Source of the DNA: Zingiber officinale
Lineage: Eukaryota; Streptophyta; Magnoliopsida; Zingiberales; Zingiberaceae
Direction: 5' to 3'
DNA length: 64,000 nucleotides
NCBI RefSeq assembly: GCF_018446385.1
Contig: NC_055991.1
Span: forward strand, 120,385,794-120,449,793
Part shown: piece by piece, positions 43,339 through 54,140 of the stretch
Numbering within the stretch: position 1 is the stretch's first letter
Layout of the letters: each line of letters opens with the position of its first letter
The notes under the pieces: model-generated
Seen by the model: the letters and a program-made list of their open reading frames with translations, nothing else
Databases searched by the model: none
What the model was told of the DNA's origin: nothing
Made by a program: the position numbers and the translations under genes

Positions 43339-44166
43339 TGTTGGAACCTCATGGTAGTTTTGATGTGATCAACCAAGTCAGGTTAGATTCTGTTAGTATT
43401 TAATCTCTGTGTCTAAATGTGCAAGAGCTTAGGAGCACAGGAAGTCGAGCGGAAGACGCAGCTAGTGAGAAGGACGACATGCAAGAGAGTCGACGGGCTC
43501 GGTGCGTCTTAGGATAAGGTGCTGCGGAAGAGGACACCGGTGGACGAGAAGGACGCGCGCGGTAATCCGAGGGACGAGAAGCGGGGGAGGAAGGCTGCTC
43601 GAGGAGAAGACAGGAAATTGAGTTTGGGTGAGCTTTATTCCGGATGGATGAAATCACCTAGGTGATTGGAGCAGCAAGAGAGCCAAAAGGGAGCTGCAGA
43701 GCTGCTGGAGGCGCCCTCAATGGAGTAGTTAAAGGTACCTTCGACTCGGCAAATTTTGCCGTTGGTAAAGGATAAAACTTTATCCTTTAGTGCCTCACTG
43801 GAGACGCCTTCCAGCCTATTGGAGACGCCTTCCAGCCAAGGATAAGTTTTTCTAGGGGCTATAAAAAGACCCCCGGACGTAGGAAATTAAACACAACATT
43901 TGTGATTAATCCTAATTGAGTTTTGAGCTGTAATTGAGTGCTTCAACTACTGTAAGAAGCATCTCCACCTGAAGAAGAGTTTACTAAGCATTTTATCTTC
44001 CTTAGATTAACAATCTCTCCGGTTGTAACCAAGTAATTTGTTGTGTCTCTTCTTTTCAGTTTATCTATTTTGTTTATACAAGTGTTTACGTTTTAAAGTC
44101 GAGAAAGGTTCGGCTTACTTTTGCAAGGTTATCCCCCTCCCCTAACCGGACGTCAGCGATCCAACA
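43339..44166 (+). repeat. 3' LTR of element H
   Basis: 828 bp, starting TGTTGGAACCTCATGG. It is shorter than the 5' LTR mainly through loss of part of the U3 palindrome array (only weak copies at 43710-43835). Confidence 0.82.
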
Positions 44167-44171
44167 GCACC

Positions 44172-44235
44172 AGCATCTCTTCTTAGATTTTTTTTTTAGT
44201 TGGTTAACCTTTATTGGATGTAATAATCCCAAAAA

Positions 44236-44272
<37 letters not shown>

Positions 44273-44437
44273 TTGGATGAGATTGGACCGTTTGGGCCTT
44301 TTCCTTTACCCAAAAAGTCCTCTCAGGAAATTACAATTATAAAAAGGATTCAATTCTTTGTATTTGAGGTAACAAGGTTCCTCCGCTCCTCTGTTCGTTC
44401 ATTTATGGTTGTTGCGATCGGAAGGAAAAAGGGGGTG
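44172..44437. other. Short spacer with poly-T tract
   Basis: A run of about 30 T (44238-44268) lies between element H and the acetyltransferase pseudogene. The promoter of that gene, if any remains, would be here. No clear TATA box is seen. Confidence 0.6.
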
Positions 44438-46838
44438 ATGGCGATGGCGGAAGCGATATTCCTTGACGGCGTCTGCAACAAGAACATGATGCAGTTGAAG
44501 CTCAACGTCGTCCTCTTCCTCGTCTGCTACAATGACAAGTACTATGCTGACGCCATTGTTTCTACCAATTTCACCAAGCTCGGTCTTTTCTTTCTTCCTT
44601 TCCTCTTTAGAATTTCTTTTGCTCAAAGCTATCGCATGTTATATAGTTGGAATGACGAAAGGGATCCCCTCTACTACCTATGATTAGGAATTTCTTGAAT
44701 CAATTCATTTTAATTTTTTTTAATATGGGAGAAGAAAAACAAACATGCTAACACTGAAATTATTCACCTAAATTTTGTAAAAATCCAAGATATATATATA
44801 TATATATATATAGAACATTAAGCTAGATTTTTTTTTTTTTTTGTTTTTCAAAAAAAAAGGTATTGACTCGTGATTTTTGAGAAGTTTGGGTAAGTTCTAA
44901 TAAAGTTTCATACATCATTTACAGTGATCTAGATGTCTTCAGAAATGACTATACCTAGGCGTGAGCTGCGTCAGATAGCAAGTAATTGAGCTAATCAGAA
45001 AGAATAACAGTATTATGGATCTTGAATTATCTAATTTGTTTGGCCTTGGTGATTTGTCAAAATGCATTATATTTAGAATCTGGATATTTTGTAATGCTTG
45101 TATGAATTGAATTTACTTCAAAAAGAGCTACCATATTTACTGATACATCTTCTTCAGCCATGCATTTGCTATTGGCATACATAGTTTTAGGTAGTGTATA
45201 AATAGGAGTGCCAGATTCAATCTAGTTGAGATTCATGGGTGTATGCGATATGTCTCATTGGGTCATCAATGACACATGATGTGTTTACCATATGAAATTG
45301 AAGTTTATAATCCAAGCATGGCATGTTCAATTCATAGATTCGTCATGTCTAAAATAGTCTAATCTAAAAAAGAAGCACTTCAAATTATATTTGACTTGGA
45401 TCTAGAAAAATTGAGGTATTTTGAATTGCTCGTAGACATGGACAAATTAAGGAGGCAAGCCTTTGAAATGATTTGAATTTTTAAATCATAGACATAATAT
45501 ATTTGAACCGAATTTCTTTAGAAAGATTTTGCATCATACACAAAAAAGGAAATGTGTATGAAGGCCAAAGAATCTGTTCAGGCGCAGTAGTTGTCCAATT
45601 CGACCAAATATCTATCTACTCGAGGAGATCTTCGCTTGCTAAATATTTTGGCTATCTTCACTATTGCATACTACAATTTCAGCACTTGATGGTTATGTTT
45701 AGAAATAGTATAAAACTATCTGGTTTGGTGTCGGGTTCCATTATATGGGGTATTAATTTGGTTAGGGGCGCTGGCCTTTTTTTTTTTGTATGCTATCCAA
45801 CCCATTGTCGCGCTTCTGTAGATGAAAACAAGCACCTCTAAACCCTAAAACCAAACCCTAAATCCTAGGACTTATCAAACCTTCTTTTTGTTTACTAGTT
45901 CACAGACACTTTGCTTATATTTCTGTGCTTCTGTAGCTTATTTTAGCGACGTCTGTGTTGGTTCAATTGCATGTCGGCTTGAGAAAAAGGAAGGAGGGGC
46001 TGTGTCTATTTACATTATGATCCTAGGTGTTTGGGCACCATACCGTCGGCTTGGAATTGGTAAGTCTCAATTGTATATCTACTTACTTTTGATACTCGTT
46101 CTTAGAATGCTTTATCCATCCTTGTTTTGCTATTGATTTCTATATGAGGTTGTATTATGTTAAGTAGCTCTTTGTATGTATGTTCTCCCTTTAGTTTTTA
46201 CACATTTTTCTAATCAATTAGTAGTTTTTAAATAAGTAAATAACCTCTTAAATTGTCTTTCTCTCATCTATGGGGATATCTCTTGGATTGGTACCTCGTG
46301 GAATCTACTGAAAATAAAAGAAATGACAATTTGCACTTAACCATTTAAATTGTTATCATAGTGACTGAAACTGAATCGACACTAATCCAAACTCATGGCA
46401 TATCTGAAACTTGAACATGAAAAATTGAAGCCTGAAAATTTTCCTAACAATTTCCTGAACATTTCCGAGATAAAATAACTCATTCATTTGAAGAATTTCT
46501 GTAATATGGTCAAAGGTTGAATGATTGTGTTCTCGTCTTTTACCTTTGATAGTGTGAGGATGATTATAACTTATGCTAGGAGCATAAGAGGTTTGTCCTC
46601 ATATAATCTTTTTTTTTCCTAAACAGGCACAAAATTGTTGAAACATGTGCTCAATTTATCGGAGAAGCAGAATAATATATCAGATATATACTTGCATGTG
46701 CTGACAAATAATGAAGATGCAATTGCCTAATACAAGAAGTTTGGATTTGAAATTGTAGATACGATACAAAATTACTATGTGAACATCAGCCCACCAGATT
46801 GTTATGTTGTAAGAAAAGAAGTTCATGCTAAGAAATGA
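44438..46838 (+). pseudogene. NAA50-like N-terminal acetyltransferase, pseudogene
   Basis: Three exons align in order with plant NAA50: 44438-44582 (SLDGV-like FLDGVCNKNMMQLK, CYNDKYYADAI), 45937-46059 (FSDVCVGSIACRLEKKEGGA, acetyl-CoA loop YRRLGIG) and 46627-46838 (NNEDAIA, YKKFGFEIVDTIQNYY, ISPPDCYVV). Splice sites are intact, but codon 124 is TAA (46728-46730) where the family has Phe. The substrate loop FPVRYN reads FLVCYN and one residue before it is missing. The intact protein would acetylate N-termini in the NatE complex. The nonsense change plus the altered substrate loop argue for a dead copy, though a sequence error at the stop is possible. Confidence 0.8.
44583..45936 (+). other. 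First intron of the NAA50 pseudogene
   Basis: 1.35 kb. It contains a (TA)n run near 44789-44811, and near 45838-45870 a telomere-like patch of repeated aaaccctaa. The ORF at 45503-45841 shows no domain. Confidence 0.65.
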
Positions 46839-47700
46839 TCCCTACAACTCAGTTATTCAAGGCCACAGGATGACATACCTGCAACTAAACTCAGTTACTC
46901 AGTATTTAGGGTTGTTGTTGTAGCTCCACTCTATGTATCTGTGGAAATTGTGAATCTCGAGCAGAACACTACATTTTGCTGACAATGGAAGTGGTTTAGT
47001 GTGAGTTTTGCTGGTCCAGACTAACAAAATGATTGGTAATGAGTAGCCGCACCTTTCAGATCTCTCGTGTCTGATTTGATGAACGAGATATTCTTGTTTA
47101 AATTTTTGATGAGATGTTCAAGTATGTAGGATGGCTCTGTGGTAGCTCCACTGATCTATTATGTATTTGTGAAAGTTTCTGGTGATATGTCGACTAAATA
47201 TACACTGCGAATCAGGCAAAATCTGCTTTTTGAACTGAGTTGATCATAAACGCACATTGATTTATATATAAACAGGCTGAATCTACTATACATTCTCAGA
47301 CATACTTCTTTAAGTCTTGCTAAATTGTTTCTGTAGAACACATTAGATAGCCACGGACATCAGTTATCCTTTCTCTAGAACACATCCATCTATAATTCAA
47401 AACTGCGTCTCAATAACCAAAACTAATGAAATGAGATAAAACTTGCACATGCTCATAGAAATTTCCATGGAGGACACCTTCCAAGTCACACGATCCTAGC
47501 TGGATTTCTCAATATGTTGATCGGATGGCTTGGAAGGAGTTCTCCACAGAAGTGTTGACCAAATTTAACACAGGTAAACCGGTTTAAGTCTTAAAGTTGC
47601 CGCCATCTTAATACACATCTGTCGTTACCTATCTGTAGCACAGTTGTATTATTCAACAGAGAGATTTTTCAAATGATATATACAGCCAGAGATTAATCCA
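46839..47700. other. Intergenic, no gene seen
   Basis: No coding-like ORF. This lies between the 3' ends of two convergent genes. Confidence 0.6.
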
Positions 47701-48650
47701 CTAATAGGCAAGCCCACCAGAAAATCCATCCCCGTCATGAAGCAAGCTCTCTGTTAACCAATATCCATCCCAGGAACCACCAATCCTCTGTCAACCACCA
47801 GTACAACCCAATGAATATGCTTGCATACCCACACATAAACGCATGTGTTTATATATAGATAGAGAGTAAACCTGAACCATTGTAAATTCAAAGATCTCTT
47901 CTTCCTCAGGGCGTGACCCTCGTATCCAAACTCGTTGCTTGAATCGGTTCTATTTCAGTACATGCATACCATCAAGTGAAGGAATGTAAGGTCTTCCGGT
48001 GAGTTATATAACTTCTTTTGAAATTATAGACAACCAAATTCTCAGATGTGCAGACTTGGTTACCTCTTTCACCCATAAGTTGCTCAAGATGCTCCTTTCC
48101 TTGTGAGCAAGCAAAACCCGATATGTTGGATGGTGAAAGATTCGCCGAAAGCGTTCAAACTATCAAATTTTGTCAAAAGAGGAAGAATGAATATGAGTAA
48201 CTAAATTACAACTCTAGCCAATCCCAACTATCTTTCCAACCTGTCCTAGGTCAAAGAATGGTCCAAAGTAGGTCGACCTTTCAAAAGGATCAAATCCAGC
48301 AAACTAGAGGCACATTAAAGTAATTATTCATCATATAAAAATATTAAACGGCAAGTACCCTTACTGTGAAACCAAGAAAATATAATACCCTGTACATGAC
48401 TTCTATTCCATAGTCTGGGCGAGGTTGATCATTATATTTTAATGCATCAATTTGGCATTGTATAGCTTCTTCTGCACTGAACTAAAGCCTGGGATCAGAG
48501 TTATGAAAGTTATGGTTAATGAACAGAAAACCAATGGTAATACGAAGTCAGATTGTACTTCCAACTTAGGACCAAAGGGCCTTTTCTTGCGAGATTGAAG
48601 CCTGAGAGAAAGAAGAGGAAACCATGATCCATCCAACCATAAATATCTTT
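47701..48650 (-). CDS. Conserved-looking protein of unknown function, last six exons
   Basis: Reading on the minus strand, exons are 48544-48650, 48389-48481, 48241-48303, 48064-48159, 47872-47949 and 47701-47787 (stop). All five introns are GT-AG and phase 0, and the reading frame is open throughout, giving about 173 residues. Visible text includes RYLWLDGSWFPLLSLRLQ, DYGIEVMYR, FAGFDPFERSTYFGPFFDLG, FERFRRIFHHPTYRVLL, RVWIRGSRPEEEEIF and GGSWDGYWLTESLLHDGDG at the C-terminus. Six consecutive in-phase exons without a stop strongly suggest a real or very recently real gene. Upstream exons and the start were not found between 48650 and 50800. I do not recognise the family. Confidence 0.7.
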
Positions 48651-49866
48651 CTGAAGGAGACAGTAGAAAAGGAGAAAAAAAAAAAAAACTATGTTTAAAG
48701 ATAATATTAATACATCTACATGAGATTCACAAATTGAAAAAGATAAGTATAGAGATTTCATCCTTCAGTACTTAACAAATAGTACTTTGTTGCTGTCTTG
48801 TGTTGCTACTTCATCACAGTTGGCAATTGGCAAATACTTCAGTAATTTTTTTTTCATATCAAAATTCCTTAATTTATTTCTTCAATACTGTGGCAAACGA
48901 TTGATTTTGATCATCAGTTTTCATGGGAATCATGTCCAACTTTGTGGAGGCAAACCACTACACTTAGCTGCTAGATTGGTATGAGAGAAAATTTTGAATC
49001 TTCAAAAACAAATGCTTGTTTGGAAGGCACTAATTCTGCTGCTCATGATGTGGTTCTCCTCTCTAATGCTGGTTGATCTATGTTTTTTGTATGCTCCATT
49101 TTAGCAATTTTAATTATTTGCTTCTTTTGTCTTTTGTTTTCCCATAGTTTCAATTCCCTAAACATCTCAAGAAATTAACCATATGAAACCTAGTTGATGG
49201 GATTAAACAATTTTTGGCCAAAGCACCCAAGGCCCAAGTGAGGTGTGGGTAGTCAAAAGAGGTGTAAGTTGTTCTACTTCCTATCATCTCTTTATGTTAT
49301 ACCTTTTGCCAAGTTTTTGGGTGTAATGGGTGAACTCAACTCTCACACTATTAGTAGGCCTGCCTTAGTCTGTAAGTGTTAGAGCACATGCAGCGAGATT
49401 CTGTCACTGCTTTTTATTTGTTCTGTGAGAGAGAAGCCTAGAGAATGATAGAGGTGCGGCAAAGGTTTGACAAAAAGTATGTTCCAAGATACTTCAGAAA
49501 TCAATAATACACCGTATTGATTAACTTAAAACAATCATTCCCAAGCATTATAGAATACCAAGTAATTTGAGGACTTACACATGCATTGCAATCCCAAACT
49601 ATATTTTAGGAAGACCTTAATCTACTTAATCAATGGACTTAAGATAGAAATTTAATGGCAGGGCAAGTTACTTGGCTAGACCTCCATCAAAACACTCATT
49701 ATGTTTCAACTTGAGTCAACTGAATGACAATTTAGGCAAGAACTAAGTTCATTAATCTTAGTGTGAAGTTTAATTTTTGATCCTTCACTTGGTTGACTCA
49801 GACGGGCACTAGCACGACTAAATCTCCGATAAAATATGAACATTATGCCTCAACTTTTGAGGGGAG
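48651..49866. other. Intergenic; missing 5' exons of the minus-strand gene might lie here
   Basis: No convincing exon was found. The ORF at 48787-48984 (+) and the open stretch near 48980-49070 (+) have no recognisable domain. Confidence 0.45.
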
Positions 49867-49867
49867 A

Positions 49868-50096
49868 TGATACCTAATGTGGCAAAAAAAGGTGATGCGC
49901 TCACCCCAAGTGACCCAGTATCGTCGGCCCCAGGGTAAGATACACGCAGGTAAATCAGGATAAACAATGACCTCCTAGGTGGGTCGGACGTTTTTCCTCA
50001 TAGGGAATGAACCCTACGAGAATCGATTCCTCGTCCTAATATGACAAACCACCACCCGAGTACCAACTGGGGGGGGGGGGGGCGAGAAGATGGTAC
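49868..50096 (-). mobile_element. tRNA-derived SINE, family Y copy 1
   Basis: On the minus strand it reads gttggtactcgggtgg...aatcgattctcg...ccacctaggaggtc...cctgatttacctgc...gtgagcgcatcacc, matching copy 2 block by block. The head has been partly replaced by a run of about 14 G (50069-50084). Confidence 0.65.
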
Positions 50097-50409
50097 CTAA
50101 TATTGTGGTGTTGGTTGATGGCTATACCTCTCATAACAAATTGAATATACTTTATTTAATATATTTCTAATTCTTTTGTTATGAATTTCCTAATTCTAAA
50201 TTTTTATAATATTCACTTATAATATTACAACAATACATATTTAATTCTAGATCTAAAATAATAATAGCTATACAAATAATATTTAAAATATTAGAATACT
50301 ATGTTTTTTAAAATCCTTTTATAACTTTAATAACTTCATAAATTAGTTATCATGTATATTATTTTCGATCATATCACTTAGTACATAATGCGTGAAACAT
50401 TAAGCATGC

Positions 50410-50630
50410 CCCCATGAACATAGCTGAGTTGATACTTGAGTGGTAGATTGTCACATGAGAACAGAGATCGAATCCCCGAGGTAACAATTCCTTGGGGAAT
50501 AAAATCCCTCCCACCTAGAGAGGTCGCTCGGTCACCGTGATTTACTCCTTTCATCTAGCTATGGGGTGACATCGAGTGGTACTTGAGGTGAGTGAGTCAC
50601 CTTTTGCCACGTGAAGCGTTAAGTGTGAAA
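50410..50630 (+). mobile_element. tRNA-derived SINE, family Y copy 2
   Basis: The A-box-like TAGCTGAGTTGA (50421-50432) and B-box-like GATCGAATCC (50466-50475) are 33 bp apart, as in tRNA-derived Pol III promoters. The body 'cccacctagagaggtcgctcggtcaccgtgattt' matches copy 1 in inverted orientation about 330 bp away. Confidence 0.65.
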
Positions 50631-50821
50631 GTGTGAGATTAGGCTATATACTATGAAAATTTTGTTTGTTCACAAATAAAAAATTTCTAAAATGTTACTT
50701 GAAACCATAAAATTAATCACTATATTCTAGTTAGTTAGCATTAAACCTATTAACCACAAACATTTCCAACTGCTTCCTAAATGATAGCTAGGTCGAGTTC
50801 ACCTGACATATTCTCTTATAT

Positions 50822-51196
50822 TTGACAAAGTTGTGCCACCACTTGTTTCGAACCCGCCTATCGTATCGTCTACATCCTTATTGTTCACGGTCTCGGCAGT
50901 GGGGAGATCAGTTCGATGTCGAGAATTCTCCACCGGAAGAAGCATCGCGTCGTTGGGAATCTGGCCACTCGCACCGTCAAACCCCGCTGCTCTCCGTCTA
51001 CGATATCCGCAGCCCGGATCTCCTCCGCCACGGTTGCTATATGTCGGATGGAGGCGACGCCGACGAGTTCCACGGCACATCCGCATCCCCACTCCCACCT
51101 CCCCTCTGCCCTAAATGCAAGATTGCCTACTCCTATCGCATAGACGTGCTCGCCCTCATCGAAGGAACATTCGTGGGGATCGACAACCGCAGTTAA
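50822..51196 (+). pseudogene. Truncated duplicate of CLPX exon 1
   Basis: The sequence parallels 54050-54510 (intact CLPX), including ~90 bp of 5' flank (ggtctcggcagtgggg), the start codon (50916, MSRILHRKK versus MSGILRWKK), the block ggatggaggcgacgccgacgag, and the second zinc pair (LCPKCKIAYSYRID versus [14 protein letters not shown]). About 130 bp, including the first zinc pair (CPRC) and following region, are deleted. The frame shifts between the two halves and it stops at 51194-51196. No downstream ClpX exons follow. It is a local partial gene duplicate ~3.2 kb upstream of the parent. Confidence 0.85.
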
Positions 51197-51788
51197 ATCT
51201 AGCAGCAAACCGGAACAAATCAAGGTAAGTGGAGAGATGGAAGCTATAGATTACCAATCGGAGGAGAGGAAATCTGGAACGGGGACGTCCGACGACAAAG
51301 CTCGGATGCGAGATGAGGATTCTGACCAGCGGCTTCCGAAGGGGATCGGTCGAAGCGGAGACGTCCACAGCGCCATGGTCTCTTTCTCTCCTTCTGTTCC
51401 CTATCAGCCTCAAGCGGTCCAGCCCCTCTTCAGTAATACAAATTTGATCCGTTCTCCTCCTTTTAATAAATATTAACAATATAATATTTTAAATTTAACT
51501 TGTGGTGGAACTGACGCACGGCTTTTTCTCTATGCCAAATCTTTATTTTATAATTAATCGATAATTATGTAGCAAAACGCAATAACGTGCGTAGACAAAT
51601 AAGTTTATATGATTTTTTTTAATGGGCCATTGATTATGTTAGTTGATGGGTTGTTCATTGTATTATGAGTATTTTTTTGATTTATTTTTATAATCGGTAA
51701 AAAAATTTCATAAAATTGAGTTGGTCATTTTCAAAATTAGTCATCAATTATAAAAAAAAAACTTATTTATAGCATGAAGCACACTTAC
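51197..51788. other. Spacer with one unassigned ORF
   Basis: A GC-rich 79-codon ORF (51237-51476, MEAIDYQSEERKSG...) follows a gtaagt donor-like site. Its composition is gene-like, but I recognise no domain and see no splice partner. It may be a leftover first exon. The rest (51480-51780) is AT-rich with nothing seen. Confidence 0.35.
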
Positions 51789-51943
51789 CTCAACCTGTTG
51801 TTGCAGTGATCTGAAGCTGGCAAGTTTCATAAAGTGTGAATATTCAAGGAGAATGAAAGAAACCTGCCTTGCTGCAGCCAGGAACAAGTTCTCGCAGAAG
51901 CTTCATCCTCTCATTGATCCTCTCTCTTCTTCCCTTTGGCAAA
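51789..51943 (-). pseudogene. bHLH transcription factor exon remnant
   Basis: On the minus strand 51864-51943 encodes RRERINERMKLLRELVPGCSKA followed by a GT donor. This is the basic region end and helix 1 of plant bHLH proteins of the BEE/CIB/BPE-like group. A short piece 51789-51816 encodes SLQQQVE followed by gtaagt, equivalent to the end of helix 2. The segment between them (normally TGKA..MLDEIINYV) is missing. No N-terminal exon with the HSLAER basic part is seen. So this is a decayed gene fragment, not a working factor. Confidence 0.65.
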
Positions 51944-53342
51944 TGAATAGATATCTATCTACCATGTAAACTTGCTTTCACAGGAATCACAGGGGTTCCT
52001 GTATAAACTGGCATTTCAGAAGGTGGCAAGAGCTTATTCTTTCTGCAAGACTGGCTGTTTGTTGTTCAGATGTGGATGAATTCCATTGTATCCTCTTCCA
52101 TTTCCCCGGCTACATATGAATCTACTTGTGCTTGATCTAGTGCCATATCCTACCACATTGTTGTTGTGCTCAGTGAGATGCCTACTAGCAATTGATAGGA
52201 CGAATAAACACAACTGAAGAAATCAGTTTAAACATAAAAGGGAGAAATAAACAAGAACTACCTCATTGTTCATCTTCCTTTTTGCAGCACCAGCAACCAA
52301 GTAGCATTGGTCGAAGCATTAGCACAAACAATTGTCGATTGAGCTAAACTAAAATGGCTCTTCCTTTTATAATTAATGGATAACGGCTAAGAGGCTTACT
52401 ATAAAGTTGTGAGATTGAGTAATTCTTGGACCCTTTCCTACTATTTGATCACCATACATAGCATCATCACAATCAGACAACAAGCTAACTTAACTGCCTT
52501 GGAATTGTCATCTATGAGCAAAGTCCACACACGAGCCCCCTAAATGATTTAAAATGTATAATTCCAACTTATAATGCTATATATAATTTAAAATCTGAAC
52601 ACATATATGAAGATGAAGTAGCCTACTACCTAATCTCTAATCTTGAATAATGATGAAGATAACGAACTCTTAGATAAAGACCTAAAGACTAAGGAGAGAA
52701 GATTGAGGAAGAGATGGTAGAACTTCATGTAGTATCTTTTATTCTGTTCATATTTATAATTATTTTGATTTTTTTAATTAGATAAACTATGTTTTTTTAA
52801 TTCAAATATTCAACTCTTCGAACCAATTAATTTTAAAGATGATCGATTTGAGCTATATAAATTTTTTATCGGCCATAAAAATAAATCGAAAAGTACTTGT
52901 GAAGGCTCATTTAAACGATCAACATTCTTAAACTTATTTCCCATTAGAAAAAAAATTTATAGTACACTGAGATTCAAATCTTAGATGTTTGATTAACCAT
53001 TTGAAGAACCTAATTCTTGTATTGTAACCTTAGGAGAACATATCTTCCAAACATAAAGTTCATCCCAACATAAAATCCTAAATCCTACAAGGCGTTTTCT
53101 TAGTAAAAATGAGTAAAATTTTGATTCAATTAAAATTTCACCTCCCATTTGGAGAATTTTTTTTTACAAATACGTCGTAGTTGGAGTTCAAATTACAAAA
53201 TACCTAGATGACAATCTAGATATCCTACCGTGATACTATGACCCAGGAACGACATCACACCAAAAAATTTAATGGGCAAAAGGTCAATTGCTCATGGATA
53301 CATATTATCGGGAAAAAAAAAATTTCTATCACCTGTTAGTCA
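51944..53342. other. Intergenic, no clear gene
   Basis: A 26-codon minus-strand ORF near 52080-52160 (MALDQAQVDSYVAGEMEEDT) is close to the bHLH remnant and could be related, but it is unsupported. The rest is AT-rich. Confidence 0.5.
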
Positions 53343-53350
53343 CCCTCTAG

Positions 53351-53945
53351 TAGGGTTGTAAATAAACCAAACATTCGTGAACAAATTTGGTATTCGGTTT
53401 GGTAAGAGTTTGTTTATGTTCGTTCAATATACATAAGATTAATTAAACAAACAAGTTTGAACAGCTCGTTAAGTTAAACAAACAAGCTTGAACATGTATT
53501 CATCTTGTTAACATTCGTGTTGTTCATGAACAATGTTCACAAACCATATTCATTAATAAAACTCTTTTCAATATGTTAAATAAACAATAAAATAAAATAA
53601 ATAAATAAATTTAAATTATCAATCTCAATAATCAAACAAACAACTAAAAATTTCAAATAATCAAACAAATTTGAATTGAGAGTTTGATAACATCTAAATG
53701 AACTAAGCTCGAACCAAGCTCAAACCAAACTTGAATTGAGAGATTGATAACATCTAAACGAACCAAGCTCAAGCCAAGCTTCAAACAAGCTCAAACTCAT
53801 AAATAATAAACCAAGCCAAGCTTGAACACTCATTTTAAAAACTTAATTCATTTTAAGGTCAGCTCGACTCGACTCGACTTGATTACCTTATTAAATAAAA
53901 TTGAATATCTCAAAATTCTACTCAACTCGATTTATTTACGGCCTA
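53351..53945. mobile_element. hAT-like non-autonomous element 2
   Basis: The ends TAGGGTTGTAAATAAACC and ..CGATTTATTTACGGCCTA are imperfect inverted repeats. The flanks ccctctag and ctctctag match 7 of 8 (8-bp duplication). Same terminal style and internal 'caagctcgaaccaagctc' composition as element 1. It lies ~200 bp upstream of CLPX and may overlap its promoter. Confidence 0.72.
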
Positions 53946-54140
53946 CTCTCTAGTCGCCTAGTCTGTAATTTATCTAAAAAAAAGTTAGCGCCGTTTTGGG
54001 GGCCATTTTCCAAAAATTTGCCATCAATATTTTAAACAAAAACCAAATCCGACAAGGTCACCACTCGTTTGGCAACCACCTACCTTATCGGCCACGTCCT
54101 TCGGTTGCTCACTGTCTCGGCAGTGGGGCGGATCGATTCG

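Larger units (their letters stand above)
40526..44166 (+). mobile_element. Gag-only non-autonomous copia-type element H (older, degenerate)
   Basis: Same plan as A and D: 5' LTR 40526-41441, diverged primer site (attagtatcggagc, 41442), gag remnants 41499-42930, polypurine tract 43326-43337 and 3' LTR 43339-44166. The flanks gcaca (40521-40525) and gcacc (44167-44171) match 4 of 5. Sequence is clearly diverged from A and D and the two LTRs differ more, so this is an older insertion or another subfamily. It lies 0.9 kb downstream of Aux/IAA. Confidence 0.8.

Noticed and set aside
44273-44683. 136-codon ORF read as one protein
   Set aside because: Only its central part is NAA50-like; the rest reads through the first exon donor site into the intron.
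51237-51476. 79-codon ORF beginning MEAIDYQSEERKSG
   Set aside because: Composition is gene-like, but no domain, splice partner or neighbour supports it; kept only as a note in the spacer entry.
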